64,000 nt of DNA from Limonium bicolor (Eukaryota; Streptophyta; Magnoliopsida; Caryophyllales; Plumbaginaceae): NCBI GenBank assembly GCA_023374045.1, contig CM041776.1, forward strand, positions 314,762,722-314,826,721, written 5' to 3'. Positions 21,023 to 33,110 of this stretch are shown piece by piece. The position numbers and the translations under genes were made by a program. Position 1 is the first letter of the stretch. Every line of letters starts with the position of its first letter. Below the pieces are notes generated by a model that did no database searches, was not told the DNA's origin, and saw only the letters and a program-made list of their open reading frames with translations.

Positions 21023-21625
21023 TGTTAATTCCTAGATGTCGGGGCTGAGTCTGCAGCTCAGAATGTGTCGATGATCTGAGTTCAGAACTGAGGACGAACA
21101 GGGAGTAAGAAGAGAAGACCAGAATAGCATAAAGGTAGAACATTTATTATAATCACATATAACAATGGTTACACAATCACGTATTCAATGCTAATACCAA
21201 CCCTCACGTCAAGAACAATATCTTGACATAATACATACGTAATTTGAGTTCTGAACTCAAATTACTTACAATGAAATCAGCAGTAAAACTCTCTCTGAAT
21301 TGACTCTACAATCTCACTCTCTCTCCCTCTGATTTTCTCTATATTTACCCTTACTGTTGCTCTCGCAAATTACATTGTATTTCTGATTTTCTCTTTTGCG
21401 TAAATCTTCACTTTTCTGACCTAGACTTTCTTCCCCTTATATAGATACAGAGACCATGTGAGAATTTATCATTCAAGATTTTATCTTAATAGCTAGATAA
21501 AATCTTGTTAAATATTCTATCCTCTTCTCTGTTCGTCAGTTTAAGACTGACGGGCTCCGCTTCAGGCTGGTCTTAAAACGGGCTTCAGTATTGAACTGAG
21601 TTTGCCGATCAAAATAGCATCAACA
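21023..21625 (-). repeat. LTR (3' LTR in element orientation)
   Basis: 603 bp, complete, TG...CA, preceded by the duplication AGGTT. Confidence 0.94.
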
Positions 21626-21640
21626 GTTTCCCCCTTTTTG
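21626..21640 (-). other. Polypurine tract of the gag-only element
   Basis: On the minus strand it reads CAAAAAGGGGGAAAC and abuts the 3' LTR directly. Confidence 0.88.
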
Positions 21641-21647
21641 ATGCGGC

Positions 21648-21783
21648 AAACTCTGTAAGTCTTGAACTGATGAATGTTCCCCCTGAATCAGTGTATACGT
21701 GCACGACCAATTGGTAAACTCTGTAAGTCTTGAACTGATGAATGTTCCCCCTGAATCAATGTATACGTTCAAGACCAATTTCC
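21648..21783. repeat. 68-bp tandem duplication next to the polypurine tract
   Basis: AAACTCTGTAAGTCTTGAAC begins at 21648 and again at 21716, with a few substitutions between copies. It includes a second purine-rich stretch (GGGGGAAC on the minus strand). It probably arose by template slippage near the purine tract. Confidence 0.88.
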
Positions 21784-21878
21784 CCATTTTGCCAAATAAA
21801 AAAAGAAGCGACTCTCCATAGGTAAAGAAATGGTGAGGCATATGCTGAGAGTGCTTATGGAAGTGCATCATGGTCTGA

Positions 21879-23696
21879 TCACTGTGAAGAAGATAAACAG
21901 TCTGAAAAAGGTGAGATGTCTTCTTGGCGAGTATGATAGGGCTGATTAGACTTGGGTACCCAGACTCGTTTGAACTCAGTTGTAGACTCAGACTTGGAAT
22001 GGTTGATAGGGAGCCACCTTTTAGTATGTGATCTATTGGTTTTGTATGAGCTTCGCCTAGATGATACTCCACGCAATTGTTTTCTCAACAATTTGGGACA
22101 CCATTTGATCTTATGTCCTAGCTGATGACAATATCGACATGAGTGTAATCTTGGCTGATGTCTCGCAGCTCCAATCTATAACTTCTCAGTCATAGACTGA
22201 GAGTGTGTTTCGGACTTATATCCCAAGCCACAATTGTCTGAGTTATTATTCCGCATCATTTGCTTCAAATTCACCTTCCCGGTATACCAAGTTGGATTAG
22301 TAGGAGTCTGAAGTTCTAACTTTCGATTTGCCTTAGCTACCATGTCTGAAAGTGTTTCGCATTCTCTTTTTAGCGATTTGTTGCTATCCAAAAGAGAATT
22401 TATCTCTTCCTGTGCCCAACAAAGAAGAGTGAGAATTCTAGTTTCCAAAGGACTTACAAAGTTAATCCATGGCGTATCTAGACTCTCAATGACAAAGTTT
22501 TTGCTTTCAGTCGAAGACTGACTCAAAATTTCCACCTTGGCCCTGAGTTCTTTAATCTCAATATCATAGTGATTCTTCAGGAATTTTATCTCAGAGAGTG
22601 CAAAGGTTAACTTAATAAATATCTCTTCTTTTTCAAGAGTATCCTTCCAAATTTTCTTCTCCTTTATGTTATACTCAGTATTGATGTCATCATCTTCGTG
22701 AGCAACTGCCATCAAACACATCTGAGCGTACTCCCCGGGTTCTGAGTCTGTATCTGAGATATCCTGTCCCCATGCAGCTGCAGTTGTATTTGTGTGTTTC
22801 TTAATCTTCTTTTGAGAATTGTCCTTCTGGTGGAGAGGACAATCCTTGACAACGTGACCAGGCTTGTTACGCTTAAAACATGTATTTTGTCCCTTCTTTG
22901 ACTTACACTAATGGTTTGACCTTTGCTGTCTACTAAATAGCCTCTGGATGCGATTTACCATTGAGGTAATTTCCTCATCTATATCAAAGTCATCATCCTC
23001 TGAATATGCTGTCGTGTCACGTGCTTTCAGGGATAAATCATTGATTGGTGCTGACGAAGTAGCTATTTCTCCCTTCATCTTTCCTTCATAAATCATGAGT
23101 TCTGAACTCAGTTCTTCAAAGGACAATTCTGATAAATCCTTTGTAGATTCCAAGAGAGTAGCGAAGTTTAACCACTTTTTACACAAACTATCGAGAAATC
23201 TCTCATTAACAACATCGTTTGAGAGAACTTCTCCAACAGTCTTGAACTCACAGAGTATCTTGTCGAATCTTTCTAGTGTTTGTGAGAGTATCTCTCCTTC
23301 CATCATCTTGAAATTGTCAAGCAGTCTTTTGAGTTGTTTACCTTTTGCCTTTTTAACAGAATCAGTTCCAGCATATGCCGTCTTAAGAAAATCCCATACC
23401 TCCTTGGTAGTGCATAATCCCAGTACTTTCTGTTGGTTTGAGTCTGACAGCGACGACATAATGACTCTTCGTGCTTGTCTGTTTTTTCTAATCATCTTGT
23501 TATCATTCTCATTCCAGCTAGATCTTGGTTTTTCTTTTGAAACTCCATTTTCTTCAATCTTAGGCTTAAGATCTCCTTCAGTTACTACATCCCACAATTA
23601 TAAGTCGATGGAGATCAGCTGGTCTTCCATCTGCTCACACCAGCTGGTGTAGTTGAATTTTGAGAGCTTTGGGGGTTTAACATAATAGGAATTCAT
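21879..23696 (-). pseudogene. Copia-type gag with two zinc knuckles, three premature stops
   Basis: One reading frame runs from ATG at 23696 (MNSYYVKPPKLSKFNYTSW) to 21879, about 605 codons. It carries the UBN2 capsid region (LCTTKEVWDFLKTAYAG, QTLERFDKILCEFKTVGEVLSND, LDSLCKKW), a first knuckle CFKRNKPGHVVKDC in which the second Cys is Arg, an acidic/coiled-coil middle, and a complete second knuckle CRYCHQLGHKIKWC. It ends with RVWVPKSN, a phrase typical of the gag-to-protease junction. Stops interrupt at 23598-23600, 22908-22910 and 22176-22178, all in the same frame, so decay is by substitution rather than indels. No pol follows. Confidence 0.88.
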
Positions 23697-23741
23697 CACG
23701 ATCAACCTTGAAGAAGTTTCTTCTACATTTAGGGTTACCTT

Positions 23742-23753
23742 GCTCTGATACCA
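23742..23753 (-). other. Primer-binding site (tRNA-iMet)
   Basis: GCTCTGATACCA on the + strand, i.e. TGGTATCAGAGC on the minus strand, 2 bp from the right LTR. It fixes the element's orientation. Confidence 0.93.
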
Positions 23754-24043
23754 AATGTTAATTCCTAGATGTCGGGGCTGAGTCTGCAGGTCAGAATGTG
23801 TCGATGATCTGAGTTCAGAACTGAGGACGAACGGGGAGTAAGAAGAGAAGACCAGAATAGCATAAAGGTAGAACCTTTATTATAATCACGTATAATAATG
23901 GTTACACAATCACGTATTCAATGCTAATACCAACACTCACTTCAAGAACACTATCTTGACATAATACACACGTAATTTGAGTTCTGAACTGAAATTACTT
24001 ACAACGAAATCAGCAGTAACTCTCTCTGAATTGACTCTACAAT

Positions 24044-24392
24044 CACTAGTGCAGAAAATGTTTTTTACCACGGTTAGAAACCGTGGTTTTTACTCGCGTG
24101 GTATATCGGAAAATTGACATAAACCACGGTTTAAAACCGTCGTTTAAAAGTAGATTATAAACCACAGTTCTGAATAAACCGTCGTTTAAAACCTATTTTG
24201 TCGCGGGATCAGAAGACTTTATACCACGGTTTGTACGGAAACCGTGGTATATAACAGTTTTATACGACCGACGGTTATAGCAGTAACCGTGGTATTAAGT
24301 CGACTTTATACGACGGTTTTGCGGTAAACCGTGGTTTATACTCGTCATCCAGAGAGTTTTAAACCACGGTTTTGGTCGAACCGTGGTATTTT
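24044..24392. repeat. CACTA-2 left subterminal hairpin array
   Basis: Seven short imperfect inverted pairs of ACCACGGTT / AACCGTSGT with 3-16 bp loops. They lie near 24067, 24120, 24167, 24220, 24268, 24308 and 24361, spaced about 40-55 bp apart. These are likely binding sites for the element's TNPA-like protein, inferred from position and repetition. Confidence 0.9.
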
Positions 24393-24664
24393 TTTTTTTT
24401 TTTAGCCTCTACCACATATGTTTTTCCAACACACCCAATTTACAATCGTATACAACCTGTACAGGGCATCCAACTGGTATTGCCCTTTGATAACCAACCA
24501 CACTATATGACCATAAACCAAGTTGCCAGTTTGAATTGCAACATTGAAAACGAATTGCAAACAAACTTCAAACATAAGAGAGTTGAACTTTACAAACTTT
24601 GAGAGTCTACCTTCAGCACAAACAAAAGTGTAAGTCTAACTACACTAGGATAAGATCTAAGTAA

Positions 24665-26380
24665 CACTCAAGTAATTTTTACACCAAAACTGCGATAGAT
24701 GATCTCTTACAAAGTCGAGATCCCCTTTGGAATACGTGCTCCCTGCTTTGTGAAAAAAGAAACGATCTGTCCATAAAAAGAAACTGATCATCATTAGTAC
24801 ACAATTTTATTTCAAATGCAATAACTTTAACTAAAACTTTGATTGGTATGGTTTACCTTGTCATCATCAGCTAACGTGTCAATATTTTGTACAATCTCGA
24901 ACATGTACCGCATCACATAATAGCCACAGCTTTGAATCAGGCTGCTGAGGACACTGTCATCACACCATCCATGGATTACCAACTTTAGATAGATCAAAAA
25001 ATTAAACGTTTAACTTTAATACAAAAATGCATAAATTAAATGATTACTTACACGTATGTAATGGAAGTCCAAGATGGAGAATGGTTTCTTCGCATCACTC
25101 AAACCAAGCTTATGACCCCTGCATAAATACAGCATTTTAAAATGAAGCCATTTATTGTCAATAATCTAGGACAAGCTTAAAATAAATACAGAATGCATTA
25201 AAATTTTTGAATACTCACTCCTTCAAATATTTCTCTACAGCGATCTCTCGAAGGTCATCAGGGCCGCCCAATGGGTCTAGTATCAACAAGCATGAGGTGT
25301 CGATACACAACACCATCAACATCCAATGATTGCTGCACAGATAAAACAAAGAATGTTTTGTAGAACAATTTTAATTATCACAATTAGGAAGCAAAAATTC
25401 CAGTTATTGTGTACTTACATCTGATGATATGGGATCAGCAAATATTTGCTTCTTCTTCGCACCGCAGCACAAAATCCCTGCCTCACGTGCTGTGCACATC
25501 CTTGCGCATCCAATGCGGCCTGATTGCTGACATCAATTGTGGGCACAAGAAAGAGAGGAATAATCTCTTGTCGATATCAGTCTAGTAGTCAAACACCTAA
25601 ACAACATTTTTTCATAAGATATGTTAAATAGCTTAAAAAAATGAAAGATAATTAATAATTTAAAGATACTTACACACAATAGGCCTGAATCACAGAGATG
25701 TTAAGCAGGTCTCCCATCAAAAATTCTCTTAGATCGCTCACGGTAATCATCAGATCTCTGGGCTCGGGGGTGGAAAACATGCTTAGACACTTTCATGTTG
25801 AAATTGGTGACAGACTGCGGCTTCGTCATGAAAAAGTCATACACATTTTTTGGGAGTCAACTCTTCAGATACTTGGGTGTCAGAATGGGGGATCTCCTAG
25901 GAGTCATATCGAAAGGTTTGACCACTTCCTTTCTCACACTCTGACTCTCCTCATTTGATTTCACAACTTCCTTCCCCTTATCCACTTTCCTCTTCTTAAC
26001 CGGTCTTAATTCCTTATCAATCTAATAGTATACAAAATTTAAATAATAAACATATCAGTCAACAGTCAAGTTAAAAACTAAACAGTAAGCATGTAATTAA
26101 ATAGTTTACCTTGTCACTACTGACATCAATGAGAGAATATGGCCATGGAACAACTGAAGATTTTGCTTGAACTATTTTACTCCACTGATTCCACTCCAAC
26201 GGAAGGGGAGAGTCCTCATGACCTTTCACAATATCGTCTACCATCACACGAGCGTGGAGAGGTGGGATGGGCTTGAAATGTACTACAGTGTTCGGTCCGG
26301 TCTGTAAAACCCGACCGAATGCAACATGAACAGTCCCACATCCAACACTTGAAACAATGACATGATTTAGCCACCTACAT
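24665..26380 (-). pseudogene. CACTA-2 Ulp1/C48-like cysteine protease region (with DUF8039-like N-terminal part)
   Basis: Ulp1 proteases remove SUMO from proteins. Segments in order: WLNHVIVSSVGCGTVHVAFGRV...WPYSLIDVSSD (26375-26110, tentatively DUF8039-like); a Lys/Arg-rich linker; RDLMITVSDLREFLMGDLLN; LVPTIDVSNQAALD...KYLLIPYHQ; NHWMLMVLCIDTSCLLILDPLGG (~25335-25265, catalytic His and Asp); and CGYYVMRYMFEIVQNI (~24945, catalytic Cys). The Gln-containing CPQQPDSK precedes the Cys in a frame two bases off, so the catalytic centre is broken. Another stop (TGA, near 25858) and a frame change near 25770 lie upstream. It may be the 3' part of one transcript with the TNPA-like region. Exons are separated by short GT/AG introns. 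Confidence 0.8.
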
Positions 26381-26459
26381 CAACTCACACAGTAAGCAAG
26401 CTAATAAAATTATATTGTTTTAAAAGTAATGTTAAAATAACTAAGGAGGAAAAAAGAAC

Positions 26460-27989
26460 AAACCGAAAGGTTTTGATAAGGAAATGTGTCTCTGGTAGGA
26501 GAAGAAGGTGCAGGATGATCGACCATCGGAGTATCCGCCGTCGTGGTAGGAGCAGACGTCGGTGCAGGATCATCGACAGTATCCGCCGTCGTGGTAGGAA
26601 CAGACGTCGGTGTAGCAGTAGGTGCCGGTGTAGGAGACGCGGCCACTATCGATGTATCCGCCGTCGCAGTAGGAGCAGACGCCGGTGTAAGAGGTGTCGG
26701 TGTAGGAGAATGCACCTGGCCCAATACTAAAGCCTCAAGTCTTCGCAGGCGCTCCTCGTAGGCTTGACGCTCCTCAGCGTGACGTCTGAGCTCCTCAGCG
26801 TGACGTCTTTCCGACTCCGCCAACCGGTCGTGCACCCGTTCATCCACCATTCTCTCTATTTCAGCCTGCGGTACTCTCGATCGAGACGTAGAAAACACGT
26901 CTTTTTGGCGAACTTCCCCTCCAAGCCCCCGCACTCGCCCTGGATGATCCTTTTGCCCAAGGGCCTTATTCAGTGGATCATCCTGAGACGGAGGGGCCGG
27001 GACCATCTCCCATCGATCAGTAGATCCAGACTATTTTAAATTACAAAAATATTAGAAATGAAGTTACTAATTAGTAAACAACAACTTTTAAAAATATATA
27101 CTTACAATCTTTGAAGCCAACTCAGCAGTCTCGCTCTGCGGGAACACATAGACTCCCTCTTCATTTTTCTTCATGCGCCCAGCATAAATGTCTGCACCCT
27201 ACTTGCATCGTCAACATATCAACAACTGACTGAGTGCCGTCTTCATTCGTCTTCGTCAGTAAGCCCTCGCTCTTCCACTTCTCCAACCGCCCCGTATATC
27301 CAGCTCGCCCCATGTAGTGCTTATATACATTCTTCGCCCGGTTACGTCTCGCTTGTTCTTGACGTAACTGTTACAAAATTTGTATATTTGTAAGTTATAC
27401 ATAATAAAAAAATATTTGTTAAATTTTATTCCTTAAATAATTAAGACAGAATAATTGTAAAAGTACCTTAAACTCTTCAGTCTGGCGATGGTCGTAGAAT
27501 ATCTTCCAGTCCTCCTCCGTGAACATACCATCATACACTACCCACGGCGGTGACCTCTTGGAGCCCGGTTTGTTAATCCAACCATCTACCAACCGATGCT
27601 TGAATTGTCGCAGCGATGTCGCTAAAGTGATTCAATCTTCTTCGAAGTTCAGCCGCGACATTGTATTTCTTCTGCACCATCTGCCACATGATGTCTTTGT
27701 CTGCCTTTTCTTGATACTTCCAATCCTTATTAATCGAACAATGGGATTTTACCATCAATCCCAAGTAAGAAGCAAACTGCTGCTTCGACCCACCAGAATG
27801 TCGGAGGTACTTGTCCCAGAACAAATCGATGGGAGCATTTTTCTTCTCCTTCAACCCACGGGTCGGTCCACGTCCCTTCCGAGGGTTCTGCGAAGTAGAT
27901 GTAGCTGGTGGTTCTTCAGTAGGGACGTCATCGTCAATATCATCCAACCCCAACAGTAAGTCCTCTTCGACTCTATCGTCAGGATCCAT
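26460..27989 (-). pseudogene. CACTA-2 TNPA-like region (EnSpm Transposase_24-type)
   Basis: It begins MDPDDRVEEDLLLGLDDI and includes DLFWDKYLRHSGGSKQQFASYLG, WQMVQKKYNV and PPWVVYDGMFTEEDWKIFYDHRQTEEF, then RAKNVYKHYMGRAGYTGRLEKWKSEG. A conserved phrase DPLNKALGQKDHPGRVRGLGG follows, then a Glu/Arg-rich coiled coil (ERRHAEELRRHAEERQAYEERLRRLE) and a Pro/Thr/Ala-rich tail made of repeated TSAPTTTADT-like blocks. A frame shift lies near 27605 (VGRWLD stop versus WINKPGSK). A further break is likely near 27190. Introns are at ~27465-27370 and ~27100-27030. The DNA-binding role is inferred from the family. Confidence 0.78.
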
Positions 27990-28107
27990 AATCTGAAAAA
28001 TAATCAACAATTAACAAGGTTAATACGAACATCTACTGAATCAAATATTGAAACATGACAAAAATGAAATAATATAATATTGTCAACCAAACTTACAAAA
28101 TAACATT

Positions 28108-31100
28108 TCATCGTTCAATCCACAATCCTTCGTTGTGGTCGGACCTTCGATATTCAAAATTAGTTACATTATCTACCTCCATCGGCAACCGAATAGGTAC
28201 ATCTGTTTCATCTTCACAGTCGTATTCATCCTCATCAACAATATTATCAATCCCAACTATCGATCTTTTACTCTGCATTACAATAGACCATCTGGGATTA
28301 GACTGATCACGACAGTAGAATACTTGTTTTGCCTTTGATGCAACGATAAAGGGTTCATCAGTAGGAGCCGCTGTCGTTAAATCAACTAGCTTCATACCAT
28401 GATCCTCCTCACGATATCCCTGTTTGTTGTCCACCCATTTGCAACGAAATACACAAGTTTCATAACTAGTGTAATTCAAGACCCAAATATCCTCAATAAC
28501 ACCATAATATTCGTTCTTCAGTGTATTACGATTTGTTCCTGTGAAAATGTCTTGTGAAGCGATAAGATGCACACCACTGTTCTGGTTTGTCGATTTACAA
28601 TCTTGACGTTCAGTGTAAAACGAAAATCCATTTACATCATATCCTTCATAAGACAACACATCGAGATTTGGACCAAGTGCCAACAACTGGATCATTTCAT
28701 CCACGTTCCTTGAATCTTCATACAACACCTTCTGTCTGAACCACTTAACAAATGTTGCATTCTGCTCTTTTTTTAATTTGGCATTACTCATCGTTGGGTG
28801 TTTTGTTTTGAGGTAGGCTAGGTGTGCATCGAAATACGGTTCAACAACTTCAGAATGATTCAACACAACCAGATGTGCCTTGTTCAATGTATCAAATCAA
28901 CTCTGCATAATTTTTTCCCACAGGTACCAACCCCTTTAAGCCTGCCATCATGTCTTGCTTTCGGTAATCCAATAACATCAACACCGTGTAAGTAGTGAGT
29001 GCAGAAGTCAACTACCTCCTCTGTTACTGTCCCTTCAATTATACTTCCCTCTGGACGCCGACGGTTTTTCATTTTCTTTTTCAGTATACCCATATATCTC
29101 TCAAACGGATACATGTATCGAAGGTATAACGGACCACAATGTTTGATCTCTCTAACAAGATGAACAAGTAGATGCACCATAATATCAAAAAACGAAGGAG
29201 GAAAATACATTTCCAACTGACACATGGTGATCACAAGGTCATTCTGTAGTTTATCCAGCGTCTCCACATCAAGCACTTTACACGAAATTCCTTTGAAAAA
29301 ACACATAAATTTGTAATAGTTTTCCTGACATCAGCTGGAAGGATTCCACGGAGAGCAACCGGAAGTAAGTGCTGCATCAGCACATGATAGTCGTGAGACT
29401 TCATCCCTACCAATTTCAGATCAGACATTGATACCAAACTTGCTATGTTCGATGAGTAACCGGATGGCACTTTAATATGACGAAGAGAACTACAAAAACT
29501 TATTTTCTCTTCTTTGGATAATGTATGACAAGCGGGAGGCAAGAATGTTCTTTTCCCTCTTTGTTGTGGCGTGAGTTCTTCTCGTATACCCAATTCAACC
29601 AGATCTTTTCTACCCTTTAAATGGTCTTTTGTCTTTCCTTTCACGTTTAGTAGTGTCGCAGATACACTTTCACCAATGTTTTTCTCCACGTGCATAGCAT
29701 CAATGCAATGTCTCACCTCTAAATGTTGCCAATATTCAAGTTCCCAAAATATTGATTTTTTCTTCCAGATGCTCTTTTCAGTGGCTTTAATTGGTGGACC
29801 GAAGTTGTTCACCACATTCTTCAACTGATTGTAAGTCTCAGCAGCAGATAGTGGTGGTCGAGCGACTGCATGATCCGTTTTTCCATCAAACTCTTTTGTC
29901 ATCTTACGATATTTGTGCCCTTTAGGAGGAATTTCCGATGGCCCATGTACACATTTTTTCCACTGTGTTTTAACCGTATACTGCAAGTTCTATCTCCACA
30001 TATAGGGCACGCTAGAGCTCCTTTAATTGTGTATCCCGAGAGGTTACCGTATGCAGGGAAATCATTGATCGTACAAAACAACATAGCCCGGAGCGTGAAG
30101 TTTTCCATACCATATGAATCATACACCGTCGCACCTTCATTCCACAACAATTTTAAATCGTCAATAAGTGGTTGCAAAAACACATCAATTTTGTTTCCCG
30201 GTTGTTTTGGACCCGATATCAACAGAGAGAGGAGAATATGTCTGGGTTTCATACACAACCATGGTGGCAGATTGTATATTGTCAATAAAACAGGCCAAGT
30301 ACTGTGTATACTGCTCAAAGTGCCATAAGGGTTCATCCCATCAGTGCATAAACCAAGTCTTAAGTTCCTTGGGTCTGTACCGAATTGAGGGTATATTCTG
30401 TCAATGTTTCTCCATTGTGGTGAATCGGCTGGATGTCTCAATTTACCATCATCCTTTCTATGGGTAGCATGCCATCGGAGGTTCTCAGCATCTTTCTGAA
30501 CTGCAAACAAACGTTTGAATCGGGGAATTATCGGTAGATACCACAACACCTTCGCAGGAGAGCCCACTTTAGTGCTTATGTGGTTTCTGTCACCCTTTTT
30601 TACATAGCGTGATTCCCCACATTCAGAGCAATGGTCATCCAACTCATTCTCCTTCCAATACAACATACACCCATTTGGACAAGCATGTATTTTTTTATAT
30701 TCCATACCCATCGGACACATTAACTTCTTTGCCTCATAAGTTGTTGTGGGTATCACATTGTCCTTTGGTAGTACATTTCAGCAGTTGTAAAAGATCTGTA
30801 AAACTGACATCACTCCATCCATGTCTCGCCTTCAGATTGAATAGTTTTAAGACAACGCTCAATTTGTTTTGTGTTTGCGTTTCACATCCACTGTACAACG
30901 GTTCCTTTGATGCTTCATCAGATTTTCGAATGATTTGGGTTTGTTGGAAAAATGTTGTTCAACATCTTCCATCATTGCATTAAGGTCCTCCTGATCATCT
31001 GAATCACTACCTAGTGAATCATCTTGAGTATCCCCAAAATCGTGTGAAGCATCCATTTCTGATTGTTCTGCAACACGTTATCAGCACATTCAAACACTTG

Positions 31101-31388
31101 TACTGAATGTTGACCATGCAGTATTGTTATGGCTTCATAATCATCTGTAAACCCTCTGCGAATCAGATGATCCTTAATCTTGTCCACACCTCGGTATTTG
31201 AAGTCGTTCTTGCAATCGACACAAGGACATCGAATATATCCCTTATCCCTTGGTTTAAGATTGTCAACAAGGACTTTGCAAAATTTATTGACCCCTTGTA
31301 GGTACTTGATGTCCAATCTGTCACTGTACATCACTGAGCGCTCCATCTCCTTTTTCAACACACACCAGATGTCGTGAACTCGTTCCAT
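28108..31388 (-). pseudogene. CACTA-2 TNP2 transposase, heavily frameshifted
   Basis: Segments in order: Transpos_assoc (31388-31090, GYIRCPCVDCKNDFKYRG); an acidic linker; Transposase_21 (30756-29600: KIHACPNGCMLYWKE, CSECGESRY, LWYLPIIPRFKRLFA, NLRLGLCTDGMNPYG, INDFPAYGNLSGY, ACPICGD, FWELEYWQHLEVRHCIDAMHVEKN); DUF4218 (~29430-29070: GMKSHDYHVLMQHLLP, MYFPPSFFDIMVHL, MYPFERYMGILK); and a DUF4216-like end (YEGYDVNGFSFYTERQD ... ETCVFRCKWVDN). Frame breaks occur near 31058, 30860, 30770, 29935, 29300 and 28885, mostly one-base indels. The frames between breaks are otherwise well preserved. Confidence 0.92.
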
Positions 31389-31463
31389 TGATCTCCTCTT
31401 TTTTTATTTACAGATTTAACAACCTAAACCTATCCAATCACCTACGATCTCACCTAGGAACAA

Positions 31464-31632
31464 GTTAATAATATACAGTAGTTCAGTGATAATTTCGGCA
31501 GCATTACCCTACAGTTCTCCTAGTGTAGATATATATATATACGAATCGTTTCAATTCACATATATATGTACACTAGAAGAACACTAGGGTAATGCTGCTG
31601 AAATTATCACTGAACTACTGTATATTATTAAC
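31464..31632. repeat. 169-bp near-perfect foldback
   Basis: The left arm starts GTTAATAATATACAGTAG and the right arm is its near-exact reverse complement, ending CTACTGTATATTATTAAC. About 60 bp per arm pair with few mismatches, around an AT-rich centre containing CGTTTCAATTC. Pairing weakly continues outward (CACCTAGG against CCTAGATGGTG). It could be a foldback MITE or a local inverted duplication. No clean target duplication was found. Confidence 0.88.
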
Positions 31633-31789
31633 TCATTCACAACCTAGATGGTGAGATCAAAGGTCATTGGACAGTCCCAACAGGGACTATCTAAGACATA
31701 CCTCTATCAGGTATATCTCAGACAGGTAATTCTATGTTTGAATTGATTTTCCATTGTTTAATAGAAAAACAAAAATAAATTGAAACATT

Positions 31790-33110
31790 TTAAATACCAA
31801 CCTGATGAGTACTGGATGGTCAGCTAGCGCGAACAGCACAGAAGAAGAGAAGTAGGCAAATGCTCTTGCACGTAGTATATAACACCTATTCAATGAAATT
31901 AGAATAAGGTTTTAATTTTATAAAAACTTGAATAATTGAACATATTAAACAAACGAACATAGCTTAAATTCTGGAAAAAATTTGGCATGACCTTTGCGTA
32001 TTTTTAGACACTCCACATTTTTTTAAGGCAGAAACAAATACAGTAGCAGCAAAATTAATTCTCAGCAAACCATACGAATTATTATCAGACAGACAAGTAT
32101 GCATATAGTAAATGAAATTAGAATATAAGGTTTTAATTTGAAAAAAAATATGAATTGAACAAATAAACAAACGAAGATATTTTGAATAAACCATGTTATT
32201 GAAACATTTTTAAAAAACTAACCCAATGAGTACGGATGATCAAGTCACAAATGGGAAGGAAGAGGGATTGTTCAACCGTAGAAACACCTATTCAATAAAA
32301 TTAAAATAAGGTTAAATTCTGGAAAAAATTTGGCATGATCTTTGCGTATTTTTAGATACTCCACATTTTTTTAAGGCAGAAACAAACATAGTAGCAACAA
32401 CATTATTTGTGACAATATATTATATATATGTACATACATATAAGTATTTCTTTCTAAAATCATAATCAGAAATGCAAGTGTTTTACCGTGGGTTCTGATT
32501 AGGCAAACCGGTGGCAGAGGTTGACGGGGCAGCAACAATTAGTGCGACAAGTGGACAATCCAACCGTGGGTAGTAACACCTATCCAATGAACTTAGAATA
32601 AGGTTTAATTCTGGAAAAAATTTGGCATGACCATTGCGTATTTTTAGATACTCCACACTTTTTTTGGCAAAAACAAACACAATAGCAACATCAGATCAAG
32701 GTTCAAGTGATTCTCAATAAAAACACAGACATTTTAAGCATCATCAGACAGGGAACTGTTTGATTTTTTTAATATTTCAAATAAAAAACATGACTAAACA
32801 AATAAGCAAACAAATATATGTCAAAAAAGCATCGTGTTGAAACATTTTTAAATACTAACCTGATGAGCAGTGATTGTCAACTCACGACATAGGATTGGAG
32901 GTAGAGAAAAAAGAAACGGGATGTAGTAACACCTAATGATATTATGATAAGGTTTTAATTTAAAAAAAAACATGAATAATTGAACAAATGAACAAACGAA
33001 TAAATTTTGAATAAACCATGTTTATGAATCATTCTTAAAATACTAACCTAGTGAGTAGTGATGGTCATCTCGAAATGGGATGGAAGAGGACCTTTTTATA
33101 TTTCTACAAC
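31790..33110. repeat. Degenerate ~300-bp tandem repeats in CACTA-2
   Basis: The phrase GGAAAAAATTTGGCATGA recurs near 31974, 32320 and 32607. The phrase AACACCTATTCAAT...ATAAGGTTTTAATTT recurs near 31885, 32285, 32575 and 32930. A third phrase, GAGTA[CG]TGGATGGTCA-like, recurs near 31807, 32227, 32864 and 33054. Copies are partial and divergent. Confidence 0.85.

Noticed and set aside
24044..24392. Subterminal hairpin array as a CRISPR array
   Set aside because: Repeats are short, degenerate and inverted, spacers are repeat-like, there are no cas genes, and this is plant DNA within a CACTA end.
26473..26761. Arg-rich or Val/Gly-rich open frames on the + strand
   Set aside because: They are antisense to the Pro/Thr/Ala-rich repeat tail of the CACTA-2 TNPA-like region; composition explains them.
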